A DNA stretch of 64,000 bases from UBA6623 sp965217195 (GCA_965217195.1 CBDCHL010000004.1:744001-808000); one strand, 5' to 3'. Counted from the stretch's first letter, positions 53,078-62,657 are shown. Translations and numbers: made by a program. The notes: a model not told the origin generated them from the sequence alone.

Positions 53078-53149
53078 CCCCCGTAGTACGGCTATGACCG
53101 CACTCCAGACGGAGATCGGCCCCGCCGGCCGTCGCCGAAGATTCAGCCG

Positions 53150-54097
53150 ATGCAGCCTGTCGAAAACCAGATCATCGAGACGATCCGCCGCGTTGCGGGC
53201 GGCGCCAAGCTGGCGGGTTTGCGTCTTGGTATCGGCGATGACACGGCGGTGTACAAGCCTCCGCGGGGCGAAGAATTGTTGCTGACGACGGATCAAGTCA
53301 TCGAATCAACTCACTTTAAGCGCCGGCACCACCCGGCTCACGCACTCGGCTACAAGACAGTCGCGCGAGCCGTCAGCGATGTCGCGGCCATGGGAGGAAC
53401 GCCGCGTTGCGTGCTTCTATCATTATGTTTACCCCCCTGGGCCCGCGGGGCCTGGCTGAGCCGGTATTTACGCGGACTTTCAACGGCCGTGGAGAAATTC
53501 GAAGCGCCTCTTGTCGGAGGTGATGTCGCGAGCGGAGGGCGGTTCAGCGCCGTCCTGACCGTTGTTGGCTCGGCGCCTCGGGCCAAGGCGCTAACCCGGG
53601 GCGGCGCGAAGCCCGGCGACGCGGTCTATGTCTCGGGCCGGCTGGGCGGATCGGTGTTAGGCTTGGCGAATCTGATGGCAGGGGCCGGCTCGACCCGATC
53701 CGGCGCGGTTCGGCGTCACCTCTACCCGGAGCCGCGCTTAGGGTTCGGCCGTTTCTTGCGCCGTCCCGTCCGCGCGTCCGCCGCCATCGATCTTAGCGAC
53801 GGATTGTCGGCCGACGCAGCCAAGTTGGCGCGAGCCTCCTGTGCCTCCATCGAGATCGAGGCCGCTCGAGTTCCCCTCTTCCGAGCCGCGTCGCTCACCC
53901 AGGCACTGCATGGCGGTGAAGAATATGAATTATTGTTTACGGTCGGCCCTAGGCGCCGGGTACCGCCCGACTTCGAGGGCCTGCCGTTGACACGGATCGG
54001 AATCGTCCACTCCGGGTCAGGAGTCACCTTGCGAACTGCGAGCGGCGTACGCGCCTTACGAGCCGACGGATTTCAGCATTTCGAGGGCGAGGCATAA
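53150..54097 (+). CDS. thiL: Thiamine-monophosphate kinase
   Basis: 315 residues. LGIGDDTAVYKP, TTDQVIESTHF, YKTVARAVSDVAAMGG, PLVGGDVASGG and the C-terminal DLSDGLSADAAKL and GGEEYELLFTV are the ThiL signature set. Phosphorylates TMP to thiamine pyrophosphate. The following DUF58 gene begins 28 bp downstream. Confidence 0.94.
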   Translation: MQPVENQIIETIRRVAGGAKLAGLRLGIGDDTAVYKPPRGEELLLTTDQVIESTHFKRRHHPAHALGYKTVARAVSDVAAMGGTPRCVLLSLCLPPWARGAWLSRYLRGLSTAVEKFEAPLVGGDVASGGRFSAVLTVVGSAPRAKALTRGGAKPGDAVYVSGRLGGSVLGLANLMAGAGSTRSGAVRRHLYPEPRLGFGRFLRRPVRASAAIDLSDGLSADAAKLARASCASIEIEAARVPLFRAASLTQALHGGEEYELLFTVGPRRRVPPDFEGLPLTRIGIVHSGSGVTLRTASGVRALRADGFQHFEGEA

Positions 54098-54125
54098 GCG
54101 CGGCCTCAAACACAGCGGTTTAGTT

Positions 54126-55433
54126 TTGCGGAACCTCAAACCGAAAGGGCTCAATAAAGCCGCGATCTGCCTCGCCGCCGCTGTCGTCGCAGCTTTCGGA
54201 GCCGTTGACTTCCTTGAGCAAGGCCGCCTCGGCGCCGGAGCCGGGCTCACATTCGCCGCGCTAGGCTTGTGCTGCTACGTCATCTATCTCTCCCACGCGC
54301 GGTTGCGAATGTCCTTCTTGCGGCGTTCCTGGTTCGAAAACCGGGACTATCGCCTCACGCGCGAAGGGTTCTTCTACTTACTTTTGGTCGTTGTGGTCGG
54401 CGTGGCGGCGGTTTTATCCGGCAATAACCTACTTTATCTCGTCCTGAGCTGCTTGCTGGCCGCGATGCTCGTCTCGGGTCTCGTGTCGCGGTTGGTCTTG
54501 TCCGGCTTGCAACTGGATGTCCGCCTGCCCAGCGCCGTTTTCGCCCGACAGTCCTTTCCACTTTCAGTCACATTGCGAAACCTGAAACGGCGCCTGCCCT
54601 CCTATTCGATCTGGATCGCCGCTACGGCCGCGGCGGAGCAACGGCGCCGGGACCCCGCCCCACGAACGGAAAGCGGGCCCGCCGATCCAGGAACCGGACC
54701 GCGGCTCGATGCCCAACCCATCTACTGTCCATTGATTGCCGGCGGCGGCAAGGCGACCGTCTCGACGCCTGCCGCGTTCCCCCACCGCGGCCGCTTCGAA
54801 AACCAAGTTTTCCAGCTGCGAACGAAGTTCCCCTTCAGCTTCGTCGAGCGCCGCGCGCGACTGACGCCGACAAAAGAAATCACCGTCTACCCCTCGGTCG
54901 AGTCATCCCCCGCCGTCGACAAGATGCTTGAGGGCCTGGAGGCCGAGCAGCGTGCGCAAACCCGGGGCGAGAGCCACGACCTCTATCGAATTCGCCCCGG
55001 TCAATCCGAGGACGGCGCCCGATTCGTCGATTGGAAGGCTACCGCCCGCGTGGGAGAAGTGATGGTCAAGGAGTTTACTCGAGACGACCGTCGCCGGGTG
55101 GAGATAGTCTTCGACCGTTCCATGCCCGAGAGCAACGCTCGAGCCCGCGAAGTCGATGACTTGTTGTTTGAAAGCACCGTTCAGCAATGCTCCGCGTTGG
55201 TATGGCGGCTATCGGAAATCGGGACGGAGATTCGGTTTCTTTCCGGAGATGTAAGTCTGTTGTCGGTCGCTCCCTCGGATGTCTTCCGAATCCTGGGCTT
55301 CCTTGCCGCCGTCCAATCCGAGCCCGCCCGCGCCGGCGGGGAACCGGAGTCTTCGGCGCGCAACACCGACACCCCGCGCTTTATTTTTCGCGTCAAGGCG
55401 AGGGATTCATCAGGCACGCTACAATTTCTTTGA
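54126..55433 (+). CDS. DUF58 membrane protein
   Basis: 435 residues with probable TTG start at 54126. Helices lie near 12-30, 36-55 and 80-118; then a beta-rich part and the DUF58 core (YRIRPGQSEDGARFVDWKAT, then ARVGEVMVKEFTRDDRRRVE). DUF58 proteins usually pair with a MoxR ATPase and VWA proteins; none is next door. Function unknown, perhaps in envelope or secreted-protein maturation. Confidence 0.85.
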   Translation: MRNLKPKGLNKAAICLAAAVVAAFGAVDFLEQGRLGAGAGLTFAALGLCCYVIYLSHARLRMSFLRRSWFENRDYRLTREGFFYLLLVVVVGVAAVLSGNNLLYLVLSCLLAAMLVSGLVSRLVLSGLQLDVRLPSAVFARQSFPLSVTLRNLKRRLPSYSIWIAATAAAEQRRRDPAPRTESGPADPGTGPRLDAQPIYCPLIAGGGKATVSTPAAFPHRGRFENQVFQLRTKFPFSFVERRARLTPTKEITVYPSVESSPAVDKMLEGLEAEQRAQTRGESHDLYRIRPGQSEDGARFVDWKATARVGEVMVKEFTRDDRRRVEIVFDRSMPESNARAREVDDLLFESTVQQCSALVWRLSEIGTEIRFLSGDVSLLSVAPSDVFRILGFLAAVQSEPARAGGEPESSARNTDTPRFIFRVKARDSSGTLQFL

Positions 55434-55459
55434 GAAGACCCCTCCCGTCTCACCCCCGC

Positions 55460-57343
55460 ATGTTGTTCTTCTTCTTGCTGGCTTTCCCGGTCGCCGTGTG
55501 GGCGCAAAGCGCCGACATCGAAATTGAGCCCGTGCGTACCAGCATTACGGTACGTGAGGCCGTGGAAGCGGAATCTTCCGGCTACGTGACCGCGGTCGAC
55601 GCGGAATCGCTCGACAGCCGCCCCGGGGTCAATATCGACGACCGACTTCGCGACATCCCCGGCTTCAGCCTCTTCCGCCGCTCCTCGAGCCTGGTTGCGC
55701 ACCCCACGACGCAAGGGGTTTCCTTGCGCGGCATCGGCAGCAGCGCCGCCGGGCGCACCCTGGTTCTCTACGACGGCTTCCCCGCGAACGATCCCTTCGG
55801 CGGCTGGGTGTATTGGTCGCGAATCAACCCTGACGCCGTCGAGGTGATCGAGGTTTCGCGCGGTGCGACGACCAGCGCCTATGGCGACCGCGCCATGGGC
55901 GGCACGGTTTCGGTGTTGACCCGCATTCCCGACGTTCGCCATGTCTGGGCCTCGGCCGAAGGCGGAAGCGCCGGCATCGCCGACGCCCGCGGCGGGTATT
56001 CGAACCTCTTCGGGAAATTAGGCGTGTCGAGCTTTGTCCGCGGACTGCGGTCGGAAGGCTACTACATCGTCGACGAAAATCTGCGAGGCAGCGTCGACCG
56101 CCGCGCCGACGTCGACTTTCTCGTGGGCGACCTGCGCTTGGATTACTTCGGCAACCGCGATCGACTGACCTTCAAGACCAATCTCGTCAGCGAGCGCCGC
56201 CAAAACGGAACCGCGTTGCGTTCGAACTCAAGCTCGCTGGGGACCGCCGGCCTCAACTATCAGCGCGGCGGCTTAGCCGTAAACGTCTATCACTCGCGCG
56301 GCGCGCTGCGCAACGGGTTCTCTTTCGTCAACGGGACGCGCACCTTTGAACGACAAACTCTACTCCAGAGCGTCGCTTCCGAGGATACCGGCGGGTCAAT
56401 CATTTGGAGTCGCGGCTGGAGCAAGGCCAACCTGCTGATCGGCGCCGATACGCACCGCGCCGAGGGACTCAGCACGGATACCGTCGTTTCGACCGGATTT
56501 GTCCGCCGTCCGGGCGGCCGTCTGTGGCAGCAGGGTGCTTTCATCCAAGGCGACGTCTCGCTCGGTCCGAAAACGAATGTATACGGCGGCTTGCGGCACG
56601 ATTTCACCGACCGCGGAAACGATTTCTGGAGTCCCCGCGGTGGCATCGCCTTTTCGGAAGGTCCGCGACGATGGCGCCTCTCGGCGTTTCGATCCTTCCG
56701 CGCGCCCACACTCAACGAATTCTTTCGCCAGTTTCGGGTCGGCAATATCACGACACTCGGCAACAACGGCTTGGCGCCGGAACGAATGGCCGGGGTCGAC
56801 GCCGGCATGGACTGGCGTCTCCCTTCATTCCTGGTACGTACAACGGTCTTTTGGCAGCGAATCGACGACCTGATCGGCAACGCCACGATCCGCGTCGACC
56901 CCACTCCTCTCCGGCAGCGGCAAAATATCGGTGAAGCCACATCACGCGGCGTGGAATTCGAAATACAGAAAACGCTTCGGCGCGTGCGCATCGAGGCCGC
57001 CTACTTGTTCGTTGATTCGCAGCTAAGTACACACCGCTGGATGCCCCAAACCCCGAAACACCAAGGATCGTTTCAGCTCCTCTATTCCTCGGAGAAAACC
57101 TTGCTCAGCGCCGGTCTGCGCTCGTACGCCTTGCAGTTTGAAGACGACTTGAACAGCTTTGTCCTGCCTGGGTTCGCGACCGTGCAGTTCAAGGCGAAAC
57201 GGAAGTTGGGAAAGGGCGTCTCCGCGTTTCTGGCCGCAGAAAACGCATTCGATCGCCGCTTCGTCGTGGGCTTTTCGCCGACCCCCACTATTGGCAACCC
57301 CCGTCTCTTACGCGTCGGGCTGCAGTGGAGCCTCGGCCGGTAA
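55460..57343 (+). CDS. TonB-dependent outer-membrane receptor
   Basis: 627 residues from ATG 55460 with signal peptide MLFFFLLAFPVAVWAQ; a longer frame from 55187 overlaps the DUF58 gene and is not needed. Plug domain: IDDRLRDIPGFSLFRR, TQGVSLRGIGSSAAGRTLVL, YDGFPANDPFGG and VEVIEVSRGATTSAYGDRAM. The rest forms a barrel ending in RLLRVGLQWSLG. Imports siderophores, vitamin B12 or glycans using ExbBD-TonB, not present here; ligand unknown. Confidence 0.92.
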   Translation: MLFFFLLAFPVAVWAQSADIEIEPVRTSITVREAVEAESSGYVTAVDAESLDSRPGVNIDDRLRDIPGFSLFRRSSSLVAHPTTQGVSLRGIGSSAAGRTLVLYDGFPANDPFGGWVYWSRINPDAVEVIEVSRGATTSAYGDRAMGGTVSVLTRIPDVRHVWASAEGGSAGIADARGGYSNLFGKLGVSSFVRGLRSEGYYIVDENLRGSVDRRADVDFLVGDLRLDYFGNRDRLTFKTNLVSERRQNGTALRSNSSSLGTAGLNYQRGGLAVNVYHSRGALRNGFSFVNGTRTFERQTLLQSVASEDTGGSIIWSRGWSKANLLIGADTHRAEGLSTDTVVSTGFVRRPGGRLWQQGAFIQGDVSLGPKTNVYGGLRHDFTDRGNDFWSPRGGIAFSEGPRRWRLSAFRSFRAPTLNEFFRQFRVGNITTLGNNGLAPERMAGVDAGMDWRLPSFLVRTTVFWQRIDDLIGNATIRVDPTPLRQRQNIGEATSRGVEFEIQKTLRRVRIEAAYLFVDSQLSTHRWMPQTPKHQGSFQLLYSSEKTLLSAGLRSYALQFEDDLNSFVLPGFATVQFKAKRKLGKGVSAFLAAENAFDRRFVVGFSPTPTIGNPRLLRVGLQWSLGR

Positions 57344-57420
57344 GCTTACCCTCTCATCTGGTTTATTGAATCTCGCAAAATAAAGTGACACCTTTTTGGG
57401 GTACGTACGTCTTTGTATGT

Positions 57421-58436
57421 ATGGGAAATACAAAAGGCGTACGGCGGGATTTCGAGGCCCTGGAGAAGCGCCGTTTCAAAGCGATCCGGTTGGTCGAGCA
57501 AGGCTGTAGTCAGTCCGAGACAGCGAGGCGATTGAAGGTCGCGCGGCAAAGCGTCAGCGAGTGGCTGCGACGATACCGGCGTGACGGCGAAGCCGGGTTG
57601 CGCCAGGCCGGCCGCGCCGGCCGTAAGCCGCTGTTGGACGCCGCGCAGCTCGAACGCCTCGAGGCGTTGCTGCTGGAAGGCCCCGAGGCGCACGGCTTCC
57701 CGACGCCGCTGTGGAGCTGTCCGCGGGTCGCTCGTCTGATCGGAGACGAGTTCGGCGTGCGCTATCACGAGGGCCATGTCTGGAAGATCCTGCGGGCGCT
57801 CGGTTGGAGCCCGCAACGGCCCGTCGGCAAAGCGCGGGAGCGCAACGAAGAGGCCATCCGCGGCTGGCAGCGCAAGACTTGGCCGGCCATTAAAAAAAAG
57901 CCCGCAAAGAAGAACGTACGATCGTCTTCATCGACGAAAGCGGATTGAGTCAGAAGCCGCATCGTTGCCGCACCTGGGCGCCGCGCGGCGAGACACCGGT
58001 GTTGGAGTTCAACTTCAACTGGGACAAGCTGTCGGTGTCGGCCGGGCTGACGTTGCGCAACTTTTACTTCCGGCTCTATCCCGGCGCGATCGGCGAGCTG
58101 GAGGTCATCGACTTCCTGAAGGCTTTGGTGCGCCACATCGACGGCCCACTGCTGATCGTCTGGGACCGGCTGCCGGCGCACCGCAGCCGCCTGGTGCGGG
58201 AGTTCATCCAGCTCTCCGAGGATCACATCGCAACGGAGTACTTGCCGCCCTATGCGCCGGAGTTGAACCCGGTGGAATACATTTGGGCGTACTGGAAGCA
58301 GCACGAGTTGCCCAACGTCTGCCCGAAGGACTACTGGGAACTCGACGAGCGCGCCCGCAAAGCGCTGCGGCGAATGCGCCGCAAACCGCGCTTGATTACC
58401 GCTTTCTGGAAACAGTCTTCTCTTTGTCTCGATTGA
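57421..58436 (+). CDS. IS630-family transposase, -1 programmed frameshift
   Basis: The first frame (57421-57948) has a helix-turn-helix region (RLVEQGCSQSETARRLKVAR, then QSVSEWLRRYRRDG). The second frame runs from 57894 to 58436 and holds the DDE catalytic core: Asp in TIVFIDESG, Asp in LLIVWDRLPAHRS, Glu in PPYAPELNPVEYIWAY. The two join through A_AAA_AAG at 57894-57900, giving a fusion of about 338 residues. Both frames are clean, so this is regulated fusion as in other IS630 elements rather than decay. Confidence 0.87.
57894..57900 (+). other. Slippery heptamer A_AAA_AAG for -1 frameshifting
   Basis: Part of an A8G tract (57892-57900). In the first frame codons are AAA AAA AAG; slipping back one base continues with GCC CGC AAA. 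A TAA in the second frame at 57891-57893 shows the second frame has no independent upstream reading. Confidence 0.8.
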
Positions 58437-58506
58437 CAGTATATTATGCGAGACTCAGTAGGACCGCCCAGGACCGTCGTAGTGACACGGGTTGGCTCAG
58501 CCTTCA

Positions 58507-58953
58507 CTAACGGCTTCCCTCGCAATACGCCTTCACCGCGTCCATATGTTTCTCGAGTCCCTTCTTGATCAAACCCTTCACCAGCGGATTCATCAACTTG
58601 GGCAAGAGCTTGTGGGCTTTCGCATCCATCGTCAGGACTAACTCGGTTTGCCCGCCGGTCGCCTTGACCGCGAATACGGAATCCCACACCGTTCCGTGAC
58701 TGTCCGCCACCATGCGAACGTGTTCGTTGTCAATGAACTCTGTTACTTCAAGGTCGGTTGTCGATTCCTTGCCCTTCATCTGACGGGTTTCGCGAAACCG
58801 CGTGCCGACACCCGATTCGACGTCAGACAGAAACTCGACCTTGACGATGTCGGGAACCGTGTTCGGAAGATTGCCGACTTCGGACACGGCCTTGAAGACC
58901 ACATCGACAGGCGCATCGATGGTTCGGGCTACGATAGCCCGGGTCATGTTCAC
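58507..58953 (-). CDS. SRPBCC (START/polyketide-cyclase-like) protein
   Basis: 148 residues. VARTIDAPVDVVFKAVSEVG and LPNTVPDIVKVEFLSD at the start and the curved-sheet/long C-terminal helix pattern (PLVKGLIKKGLEKHMDAVKAY) indicate the SRPBCC ligand-binding fold. No specific function can be assigned. ATG 58947 (MTRAIVART) is an alternative start. Confidence 0.82.
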   Translation of the reverse strand: MNMTRAIVARTIDAPVDVVFKAVSEVGNLPNTVPDIVKVEFLSDVESGVGTRFRETRQMKGKESTTDLEVTEFIDNEHVRMVADSHGTVWDSVFAVKATGGQTELVLTMDAKAHKLLPKLMNPLVKGLIKKGLEKHMDAVKAYCEGSR

Positions 58954-59023
58954 TTCTCTAAAGCAGGTGCGTTGCTCCGAAAGGCGAGGTACTCACAATA
59001 ACCGCCGCGTCGCCGAGGCAGAA

Positions 59024-60232
59024 TCAATCCGCCCAGCTTTCCGCCGGGCGCGGCTCGGGCGGGAACTGTGTCCCCCAATTGTCGAGGTACTTCAGTCCCG
59101 TGCCGGTGTTGAAGATGACGATCTCGTCGTCCTTCTTCAGGAATCCGTCCCGGAGCAGTTTTTCCAGCGCCGCGAAGCACGCCGCGCCTTCGGGTGCTAC
59201 AAAAAACCCTTCGGTCTCGGCGAGCGAACGCCCTGCCGCGAGCAGCTCCTGATCCGTCACCGCTAGGCAAGTCCCACCGCTTTCGCGCACCGCACTCAAG
59301 ACTAGAAAGTCGCCGATCGCCTTCGGAACCCGCAACCCCGCGGCCAAGGTCGACGCACCCTCCCAAAACTCCGAGGCTTCAGCCCCCTGTTCAAACGCCC
59401 GTACGATCGGGGCGCATCCGGCGGCCTGGACGGCGATCATCTTCGGACGTTTCGAGTCGATCCAACCGATCTGCTCCAGCTCATCAAAGGCTTTCCACAT
59501 CCCGATCAAGCCCACGCCGCCGCCGGTCGGATAGAAAACCGTGTCGGGCAGCCGCCAGCCGAGCTGTTCGGCCAGCTCCAGCCCCATCGTTTTCTTTCCC
59601 TCGATGCGGTAGGGCTCTTTTAGCGTAGAAACGTCAAACCAGCCTTCCTCATCCTTGCGCTCAGCGACAATCCGGCCGCAATCGCTGATCAGCCCGTCGA
59701 CCAAGGTCACGTCAGCGCCGCACATCTTGCACTCGATGTAGTTCGCCCGAGGTACATCCCTGGGCATGAAGATGTGCGCCTCCATGCCAGCCGCCGCGGC
59801 GTAAGCGGCCAGTGCGGAGGCTGCGTTCCCGGCTGATGGTACGGCAAGCTTCGTAGCGCCTAGTTCCTTCGCCATCGAAACGGCCGCGGCCATCCCGCGC
59901 GCCTTGAAGGTTCCTGTCGGATTGGCGCTCTCCTCCTTAATAGACAATCGCGCCGCGCCCACTCGCTCCCCGTATCGTGGAGCGGCAAGCTGCGGCGTTG
60001 CGCCTTCTCCAAGCGAGACTAGGTTTGCCTCTTCCGCCAAGGGCAATAGTCCCCCGTAGCGCCACATAGATTGCGGGCCCCGTGCGACTTGCTCCTTCGT
60101 CATCTCGTTCCGCGCTCGGTCCAAGTCGTAGCGAGCCAGCAGGGGCGCCCCGGCCGGCGAGAGATTGTGCAGCTGCCCCGCGGGAAGTTCGTCGCCGGTC
60201 TTACTGCACGCCAAAGATCGTAAGAACGTCAT
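59024..60232 (-). CDS. thrC: Threonine synthase
   Basis: 402-residue PLP enzyme converting O-phosphohomoserine to threonine. PLP lysine motif KEESANPTGTFKARG, phosphate/PLP contacts VPSAGNAASALAAYAAAAG and FYPTGGGVGLIGMWKAF. The N terminus CSKTGDELPAGQ...ARYDL matches the short-form ThrC with a reduced zinc-ribbon start. No homoserine genes nearby. An analogous PLP lyase cannot be entirely excluded. Confidence 0.88.
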   Translation of the reverse strand: MTFLRSLACSKTGDELPAGQLHNLSPAGAPLLARYDLDRARNEMTKEQVARGPQSMWRYGGLLPLAEEANLVSLGEGATPQLAAPRYGERVGAARLSIKEESANPTGTFKARGMAAAVSMAKELGATKLAVPSAGNAASALAAYAAAAGMEAHIFMPRDVPRANYIECKMCGADVTLVDGLISDCGRIVAERKDEEGWFDVSTLKEPYRIEGKKTMGLELAEQLGWRLPDTVFYPTGGGVGLIGMWKAFDELEQIGWIDSKRPKMIAVQAAGCAPIVRAFEQGAEASEFWEGASTLAAGLRVPKAIGDFLVLSAVRESGGTCLAVTDQELLAAGRSLAETEGFFVAPEGAACFAALEKLLRDGFLKKDDEIVIFNTGTGLKYLDNWGTQFPPEPRPAESWAD

Positions 60233-60336
60233 AATTAACGAGGGATAGGTGTGTCGCGAGCCTTACCCGGCGGCGATACGAGCCTCGTGCAACCAAGCCT
60301 GTTCCCATCGACGGCTTTAACGACCGCCGTAAGCGC

Positions 60337-61005
60337 ATGAGTATCCTACAGCATCTGCCGGCTCGTCTAGTCCTCGTTCAACTGGCGATCACCGGGACGT
60401 TGTGCGCAGCGGAGTACGCGGTCCTCAAGTCCGGCTTCCGGTTACGTGCGGACCGCCACGAAGTTTCCGACGGCCGGGTGCGGTTATTCACCGCCGGCAG
60501 AGGCGTCGTCGAGCTTCCCGCATCTTCCATTGTGCGGTTCGAGCAGGACGACTACGTCGCCCCGCCGCCGGCCCCCGCACCGGAGCCGGCCGCGATCGAA
60601 ACACGCGCCCAACTCGACGCGCTCGTTACGCGGCTAAGCAAGCAACTTGGACTTCACCCCGCACTCGTCCACAGCGTGATCGAAGCCGAGTCAAACTACG
60701 ATGCCGACGCCGTTTCGCCGAAGGGCGCCGTTGGTTTGATGCAGCTCATGCCGGAAACCGCCCAAGACTTGTCGGTAACGGACCGCACCGATCCCAGAGA
60801 AAACGTGCGCGGCGGCGCATCGTACTTAAAGCAATTGCTCGACCGCTATCAGGGTTCCCGTGACGGTCTGCTCCGCGCCCTGGCGGCCTACAATGCAGGC
60901 CCTGGAAAAGTCGACCGCTACGACGGTCTGCCGCCCTATGACGAAACTCGCCACTTCGTCGGCCGTGTCATCCGCCGCTTCCTCGATCTCACCGCGCCGG
61001 AGTAA
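60337..61005 (+). CDS. Lytic transglycosylase (SLT domain)
   Basis: 222 residues with signal peptide (LARLVLVQLAITGTLCAAE region). C-terminal SLT/goose-lysozyme-like domain: catalytic Glu118 in HSVIEAESNYDADAVSPKGA, then VGLMQLMPETAQDL and AYNAGPGKVDRYDGLPPYDE. Cuts peptidoglycan with 1,6-anhydro product. The region around 45-70 may be a small beta domain. Confidence 0.9.
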   Translation: MSILQHLPARLVLVQLAITGTLCAAEYAVLKSGFRLRADRHEVSDGRVRLFTAGRGVVELPASSIVRFEQDDYVAPPPAPAPEPAAIETRAQLDALVTRLSKQLGLHPALVHSVIEAESNYDADAVSPKGAVGLMQLMPETAQDLSVTDRTDPRENVRGGASYLKQLLDRYQGSRDGLLRALAAYNAGPGKVDRYDGLPPYDETRHFVGRVIRRFLDLTAPE

Positions 61006-61019
61006 TCGGAACCCGGAGC

Positions 61020-61180
61020 AACCCTCGAGATCAGATACGCTGCCGTGAACGCGTTGACCACGAATAAGTAGTCCGCGTTGCTCATCCCGAACTCGTCGCG
61101 CAACGTCGGCGCCAGGACGCTGCCGTCAAGCGGTCCAGGTAGTTGATCGTTGTCGCCGCGAGAAGAATGCAAATCAACAC
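61020..61180 (-). pseudogene. MFS transporter N-terminal remnant
   Basis: On the minus strand VLICILLAATTINYLDR in one frame is continued in another by SVLAPTLRDEFGMSNADYLF and VVNAFTAAYLISR, the first two helices of a hexuronate/sugar-acid MFS permease (ExuT-like). A frameshift near 61125 and loss of the remaining ten helices show decay; it abuts the lytic transglycosylase gene. Confidence 0.7.
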
Positions 61181-61364
61181 CTACGGGACTCTCGGTGCGT
61201 CGTCGGTCGAGTGCGGCGAACCGCCGACGGGTTGCTCGGGATCGGAAGGCGTCACGGCGGTCGGAAGGACGTAACAGTATAGACCCTGTCTATGCTGCCC
61301 GTGCGCGTGACATCAGTATGGGAGAATCGGCACACGGACATGAGTGCTTCTTCGCCTGGAATTT

Positions 61365-61560
61365 TTCGCTTGGTTCGGCTATGGCTAAAGCCTTACGGGA
61401 AAGGCCGTTGAAACGGCCTTCTACCGCACTACGAGCCCTTTCAGCCGGCCCTCAAAGGGCCGGCCTATTTGCAATCCAAGCCCGGTGAACCGGGCTGAGC
61501 GCGGACTCCCGTCCACGCCTCTGCTTCTATGGTTCGGATTGCGGGAGGGGCGTCCCATAT
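61365..61560 (-). repeat. Dispersed ~190-bp repeat, copy 2 (inverted)
   Basis: Reverse complement shares with 29339-29540 the sequence tagaagcagaggcgtggacg, the CCCGGTTCACCGGG segment, GGGCCGG and GGCCGTTTCAACGGCC, with insertions between. The hairpin AAAGGCCGttgaaaCGGCCTT is at about 61400-61423. Confidence 0.7.
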
Positions 61561-61619
61561 TTGTGCCGCGCGCCTATGCCGCCGGTGTGCATTTCACCCG
61601 CTGTGGTAGAGTTTGGAAC

Positions 61620-62657
61620 GTGAGAGCTTTCGTCGTCGCGTTGCTTATCGGCGTCGTGTTATCGGCGGCGGAATCCGCACCTCGGCTGGAGCCGCTCTCC
61701 GGCGCTCCGCCCTATCCGCCCGACAATCCGCCCACCAAGGAAAAAGTCGAGTTGGGCGAGATGCTCTTCTTCGAAACGATGCTGTCAGGCGGCGGACGCC
61801 GAAGCTGCGGTACCTGCCACAAACCGGAACTGCTTTTCATGGACGGCCTGAGCCGTGCTTGGGGATTGAATGAATCCGAGCTGTCACGGAAGGCGCCCGG
61901 GTTACTCAATGTCGGTTGGCAGCGGACGATGTTCTTCGACGGCCGAGCCGAATCGCTCGAAGAGCAAGTCCCGATGCCGCTCGAGCACCCTCAGGAAATG
62001 GCGCTCGACCCCGAGACCGCGGCTTCACGCGTGGCCGCGGATCCCGGTTACCGTCGGCTCTTCGAGAAGGCCTTCCCCGGCGAGCCGATTACGTTTGACT
62101 TGATTGCGAAGGCGGTGGCCTCCTACGAGCGAACGCTTGTTTCGTACGACAGCGACCTCGATCGTTACCTCAACGGCGACGGGGACGCTCTCAGGCCTGC
62201 CGCCAAGCGAGGCATGGGGCTCTTCAAAGGAAAGGCCGGTTGCATCAAGTGTCACAACGGGCCTCTGCTGACCGACCACCAACGGCACTATACCGGCGTA
62301 CCGGAGCGAGTCGGCGATTCCAAGCCCGGTTCCAAGTACAAGACGCAGAGCCTGCGCGATGTGACCCGGCGATTTTCCTACATGCACAACGGCATGTTCA
62401 TGCGGATGGAAAAGGTGCTTGATCACTACGTGAGAGGTGGATCGGCCCCACCCGGACTTGAAGCCGAGATCTCGCCGGTCCCGCTGACCAGTGAAGAACG
62501 GTCTGCCCTGACTGCCTTTCTGCACGCCCTCAACGGTCGCATCACGGGCGCCGAACTCAGCCCACCTCGAGCGACGGACGTCTTCGACATCCCCGGCGGC
62601 AAGCGCTCGACGGCCGACGCCGATTCGGCGGATGACGATCCCAGTTACGCCAAGTGA
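61620..62657 (+). CDS. Di-heme cytochrome c peroxidase (CcpA/MauG family)
   Basis: 345 residues from GTG 61620 with signal peptide VRAFVVALLIGVVLSAAES; the upstream extension from 61485 lies in the repeat. Two CxxCH sites (SCGTCHK at about 63-67, GCIKCHN at 208-212) bind c-type hemes. Sequence FFDGRAESLEEQ, LEHPQEM and the LRDVTRRFSYMHNGMF segment with axial-ligand Met fit the family. Reduces H2O2 in the periplasm, or oxidises a protein partner as MauG does. Confidence 0.9.
   Translation: MRAFVVALLIGVVLSAAESAPRLEPLSGAPPYPPDNPPTKEKVELGEMLFFETMLSGGGRRSCGTCHKPELLFMDGLSRAWGLNESELSRKAPGLLNVGWQRTMFFDGRAESLEEQVPMPLEHPQEMALDPETAASRVAADPGYRRLFEKAFPGEPITFDLIAKAVASYERTLVSYDSDLDRYLNGDGDALRPAAKRGMGLFKGKAGCIKCHNGPLLTDHQRHYTGVPERVGDSKPGSKYKTQSLRDVTRRFSYMHNGMFMRMEKVLDHYVRGGSAPPGLEAEISPVPLTSEERSALTAFLHALNGRITGAELSPPRATDVFDIPGGKRSTADADSADDDPSYAK

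Larger units (their letters stand above)
57366..58458 (+). mobile_element. IS630-family insertion sequence
   Basis: About 1093 bp between TA dinucleotides (57364-57365 and 58459-58460), the usual IS630/Tc1 target. Terminal inverted repeats 57366-57389 and 58435-58458 agree at about 18 of 24 positions, sharing TCTCGCA near the ends. Contains one transposase in two frames. It follows the TonB receptor by 22 bp. Confidence 0.85.
61006..61619. other. Gap with transporter remnant and dispersed repeat
   Basis: Contains the MFS fragment (61020-61180, minus strand) and the inverted repeat copy (61365-61560). A stretch around 61190-61300 shows no coding signal on either strand. Confidence 0.6.

Noticed and set aside
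57421..58436. IS630 transposase as a frameshift pseudogene
   Set aside because: The two frames join at a canonical slippery site and all catalytic residues are present.
61485..61619. N-terminal extension of the di-heme peroxidase
   Set aside because: It is made of the dispersed repeat and removes the signal peptide from the N terminus; the GTG at 61620 fits better.
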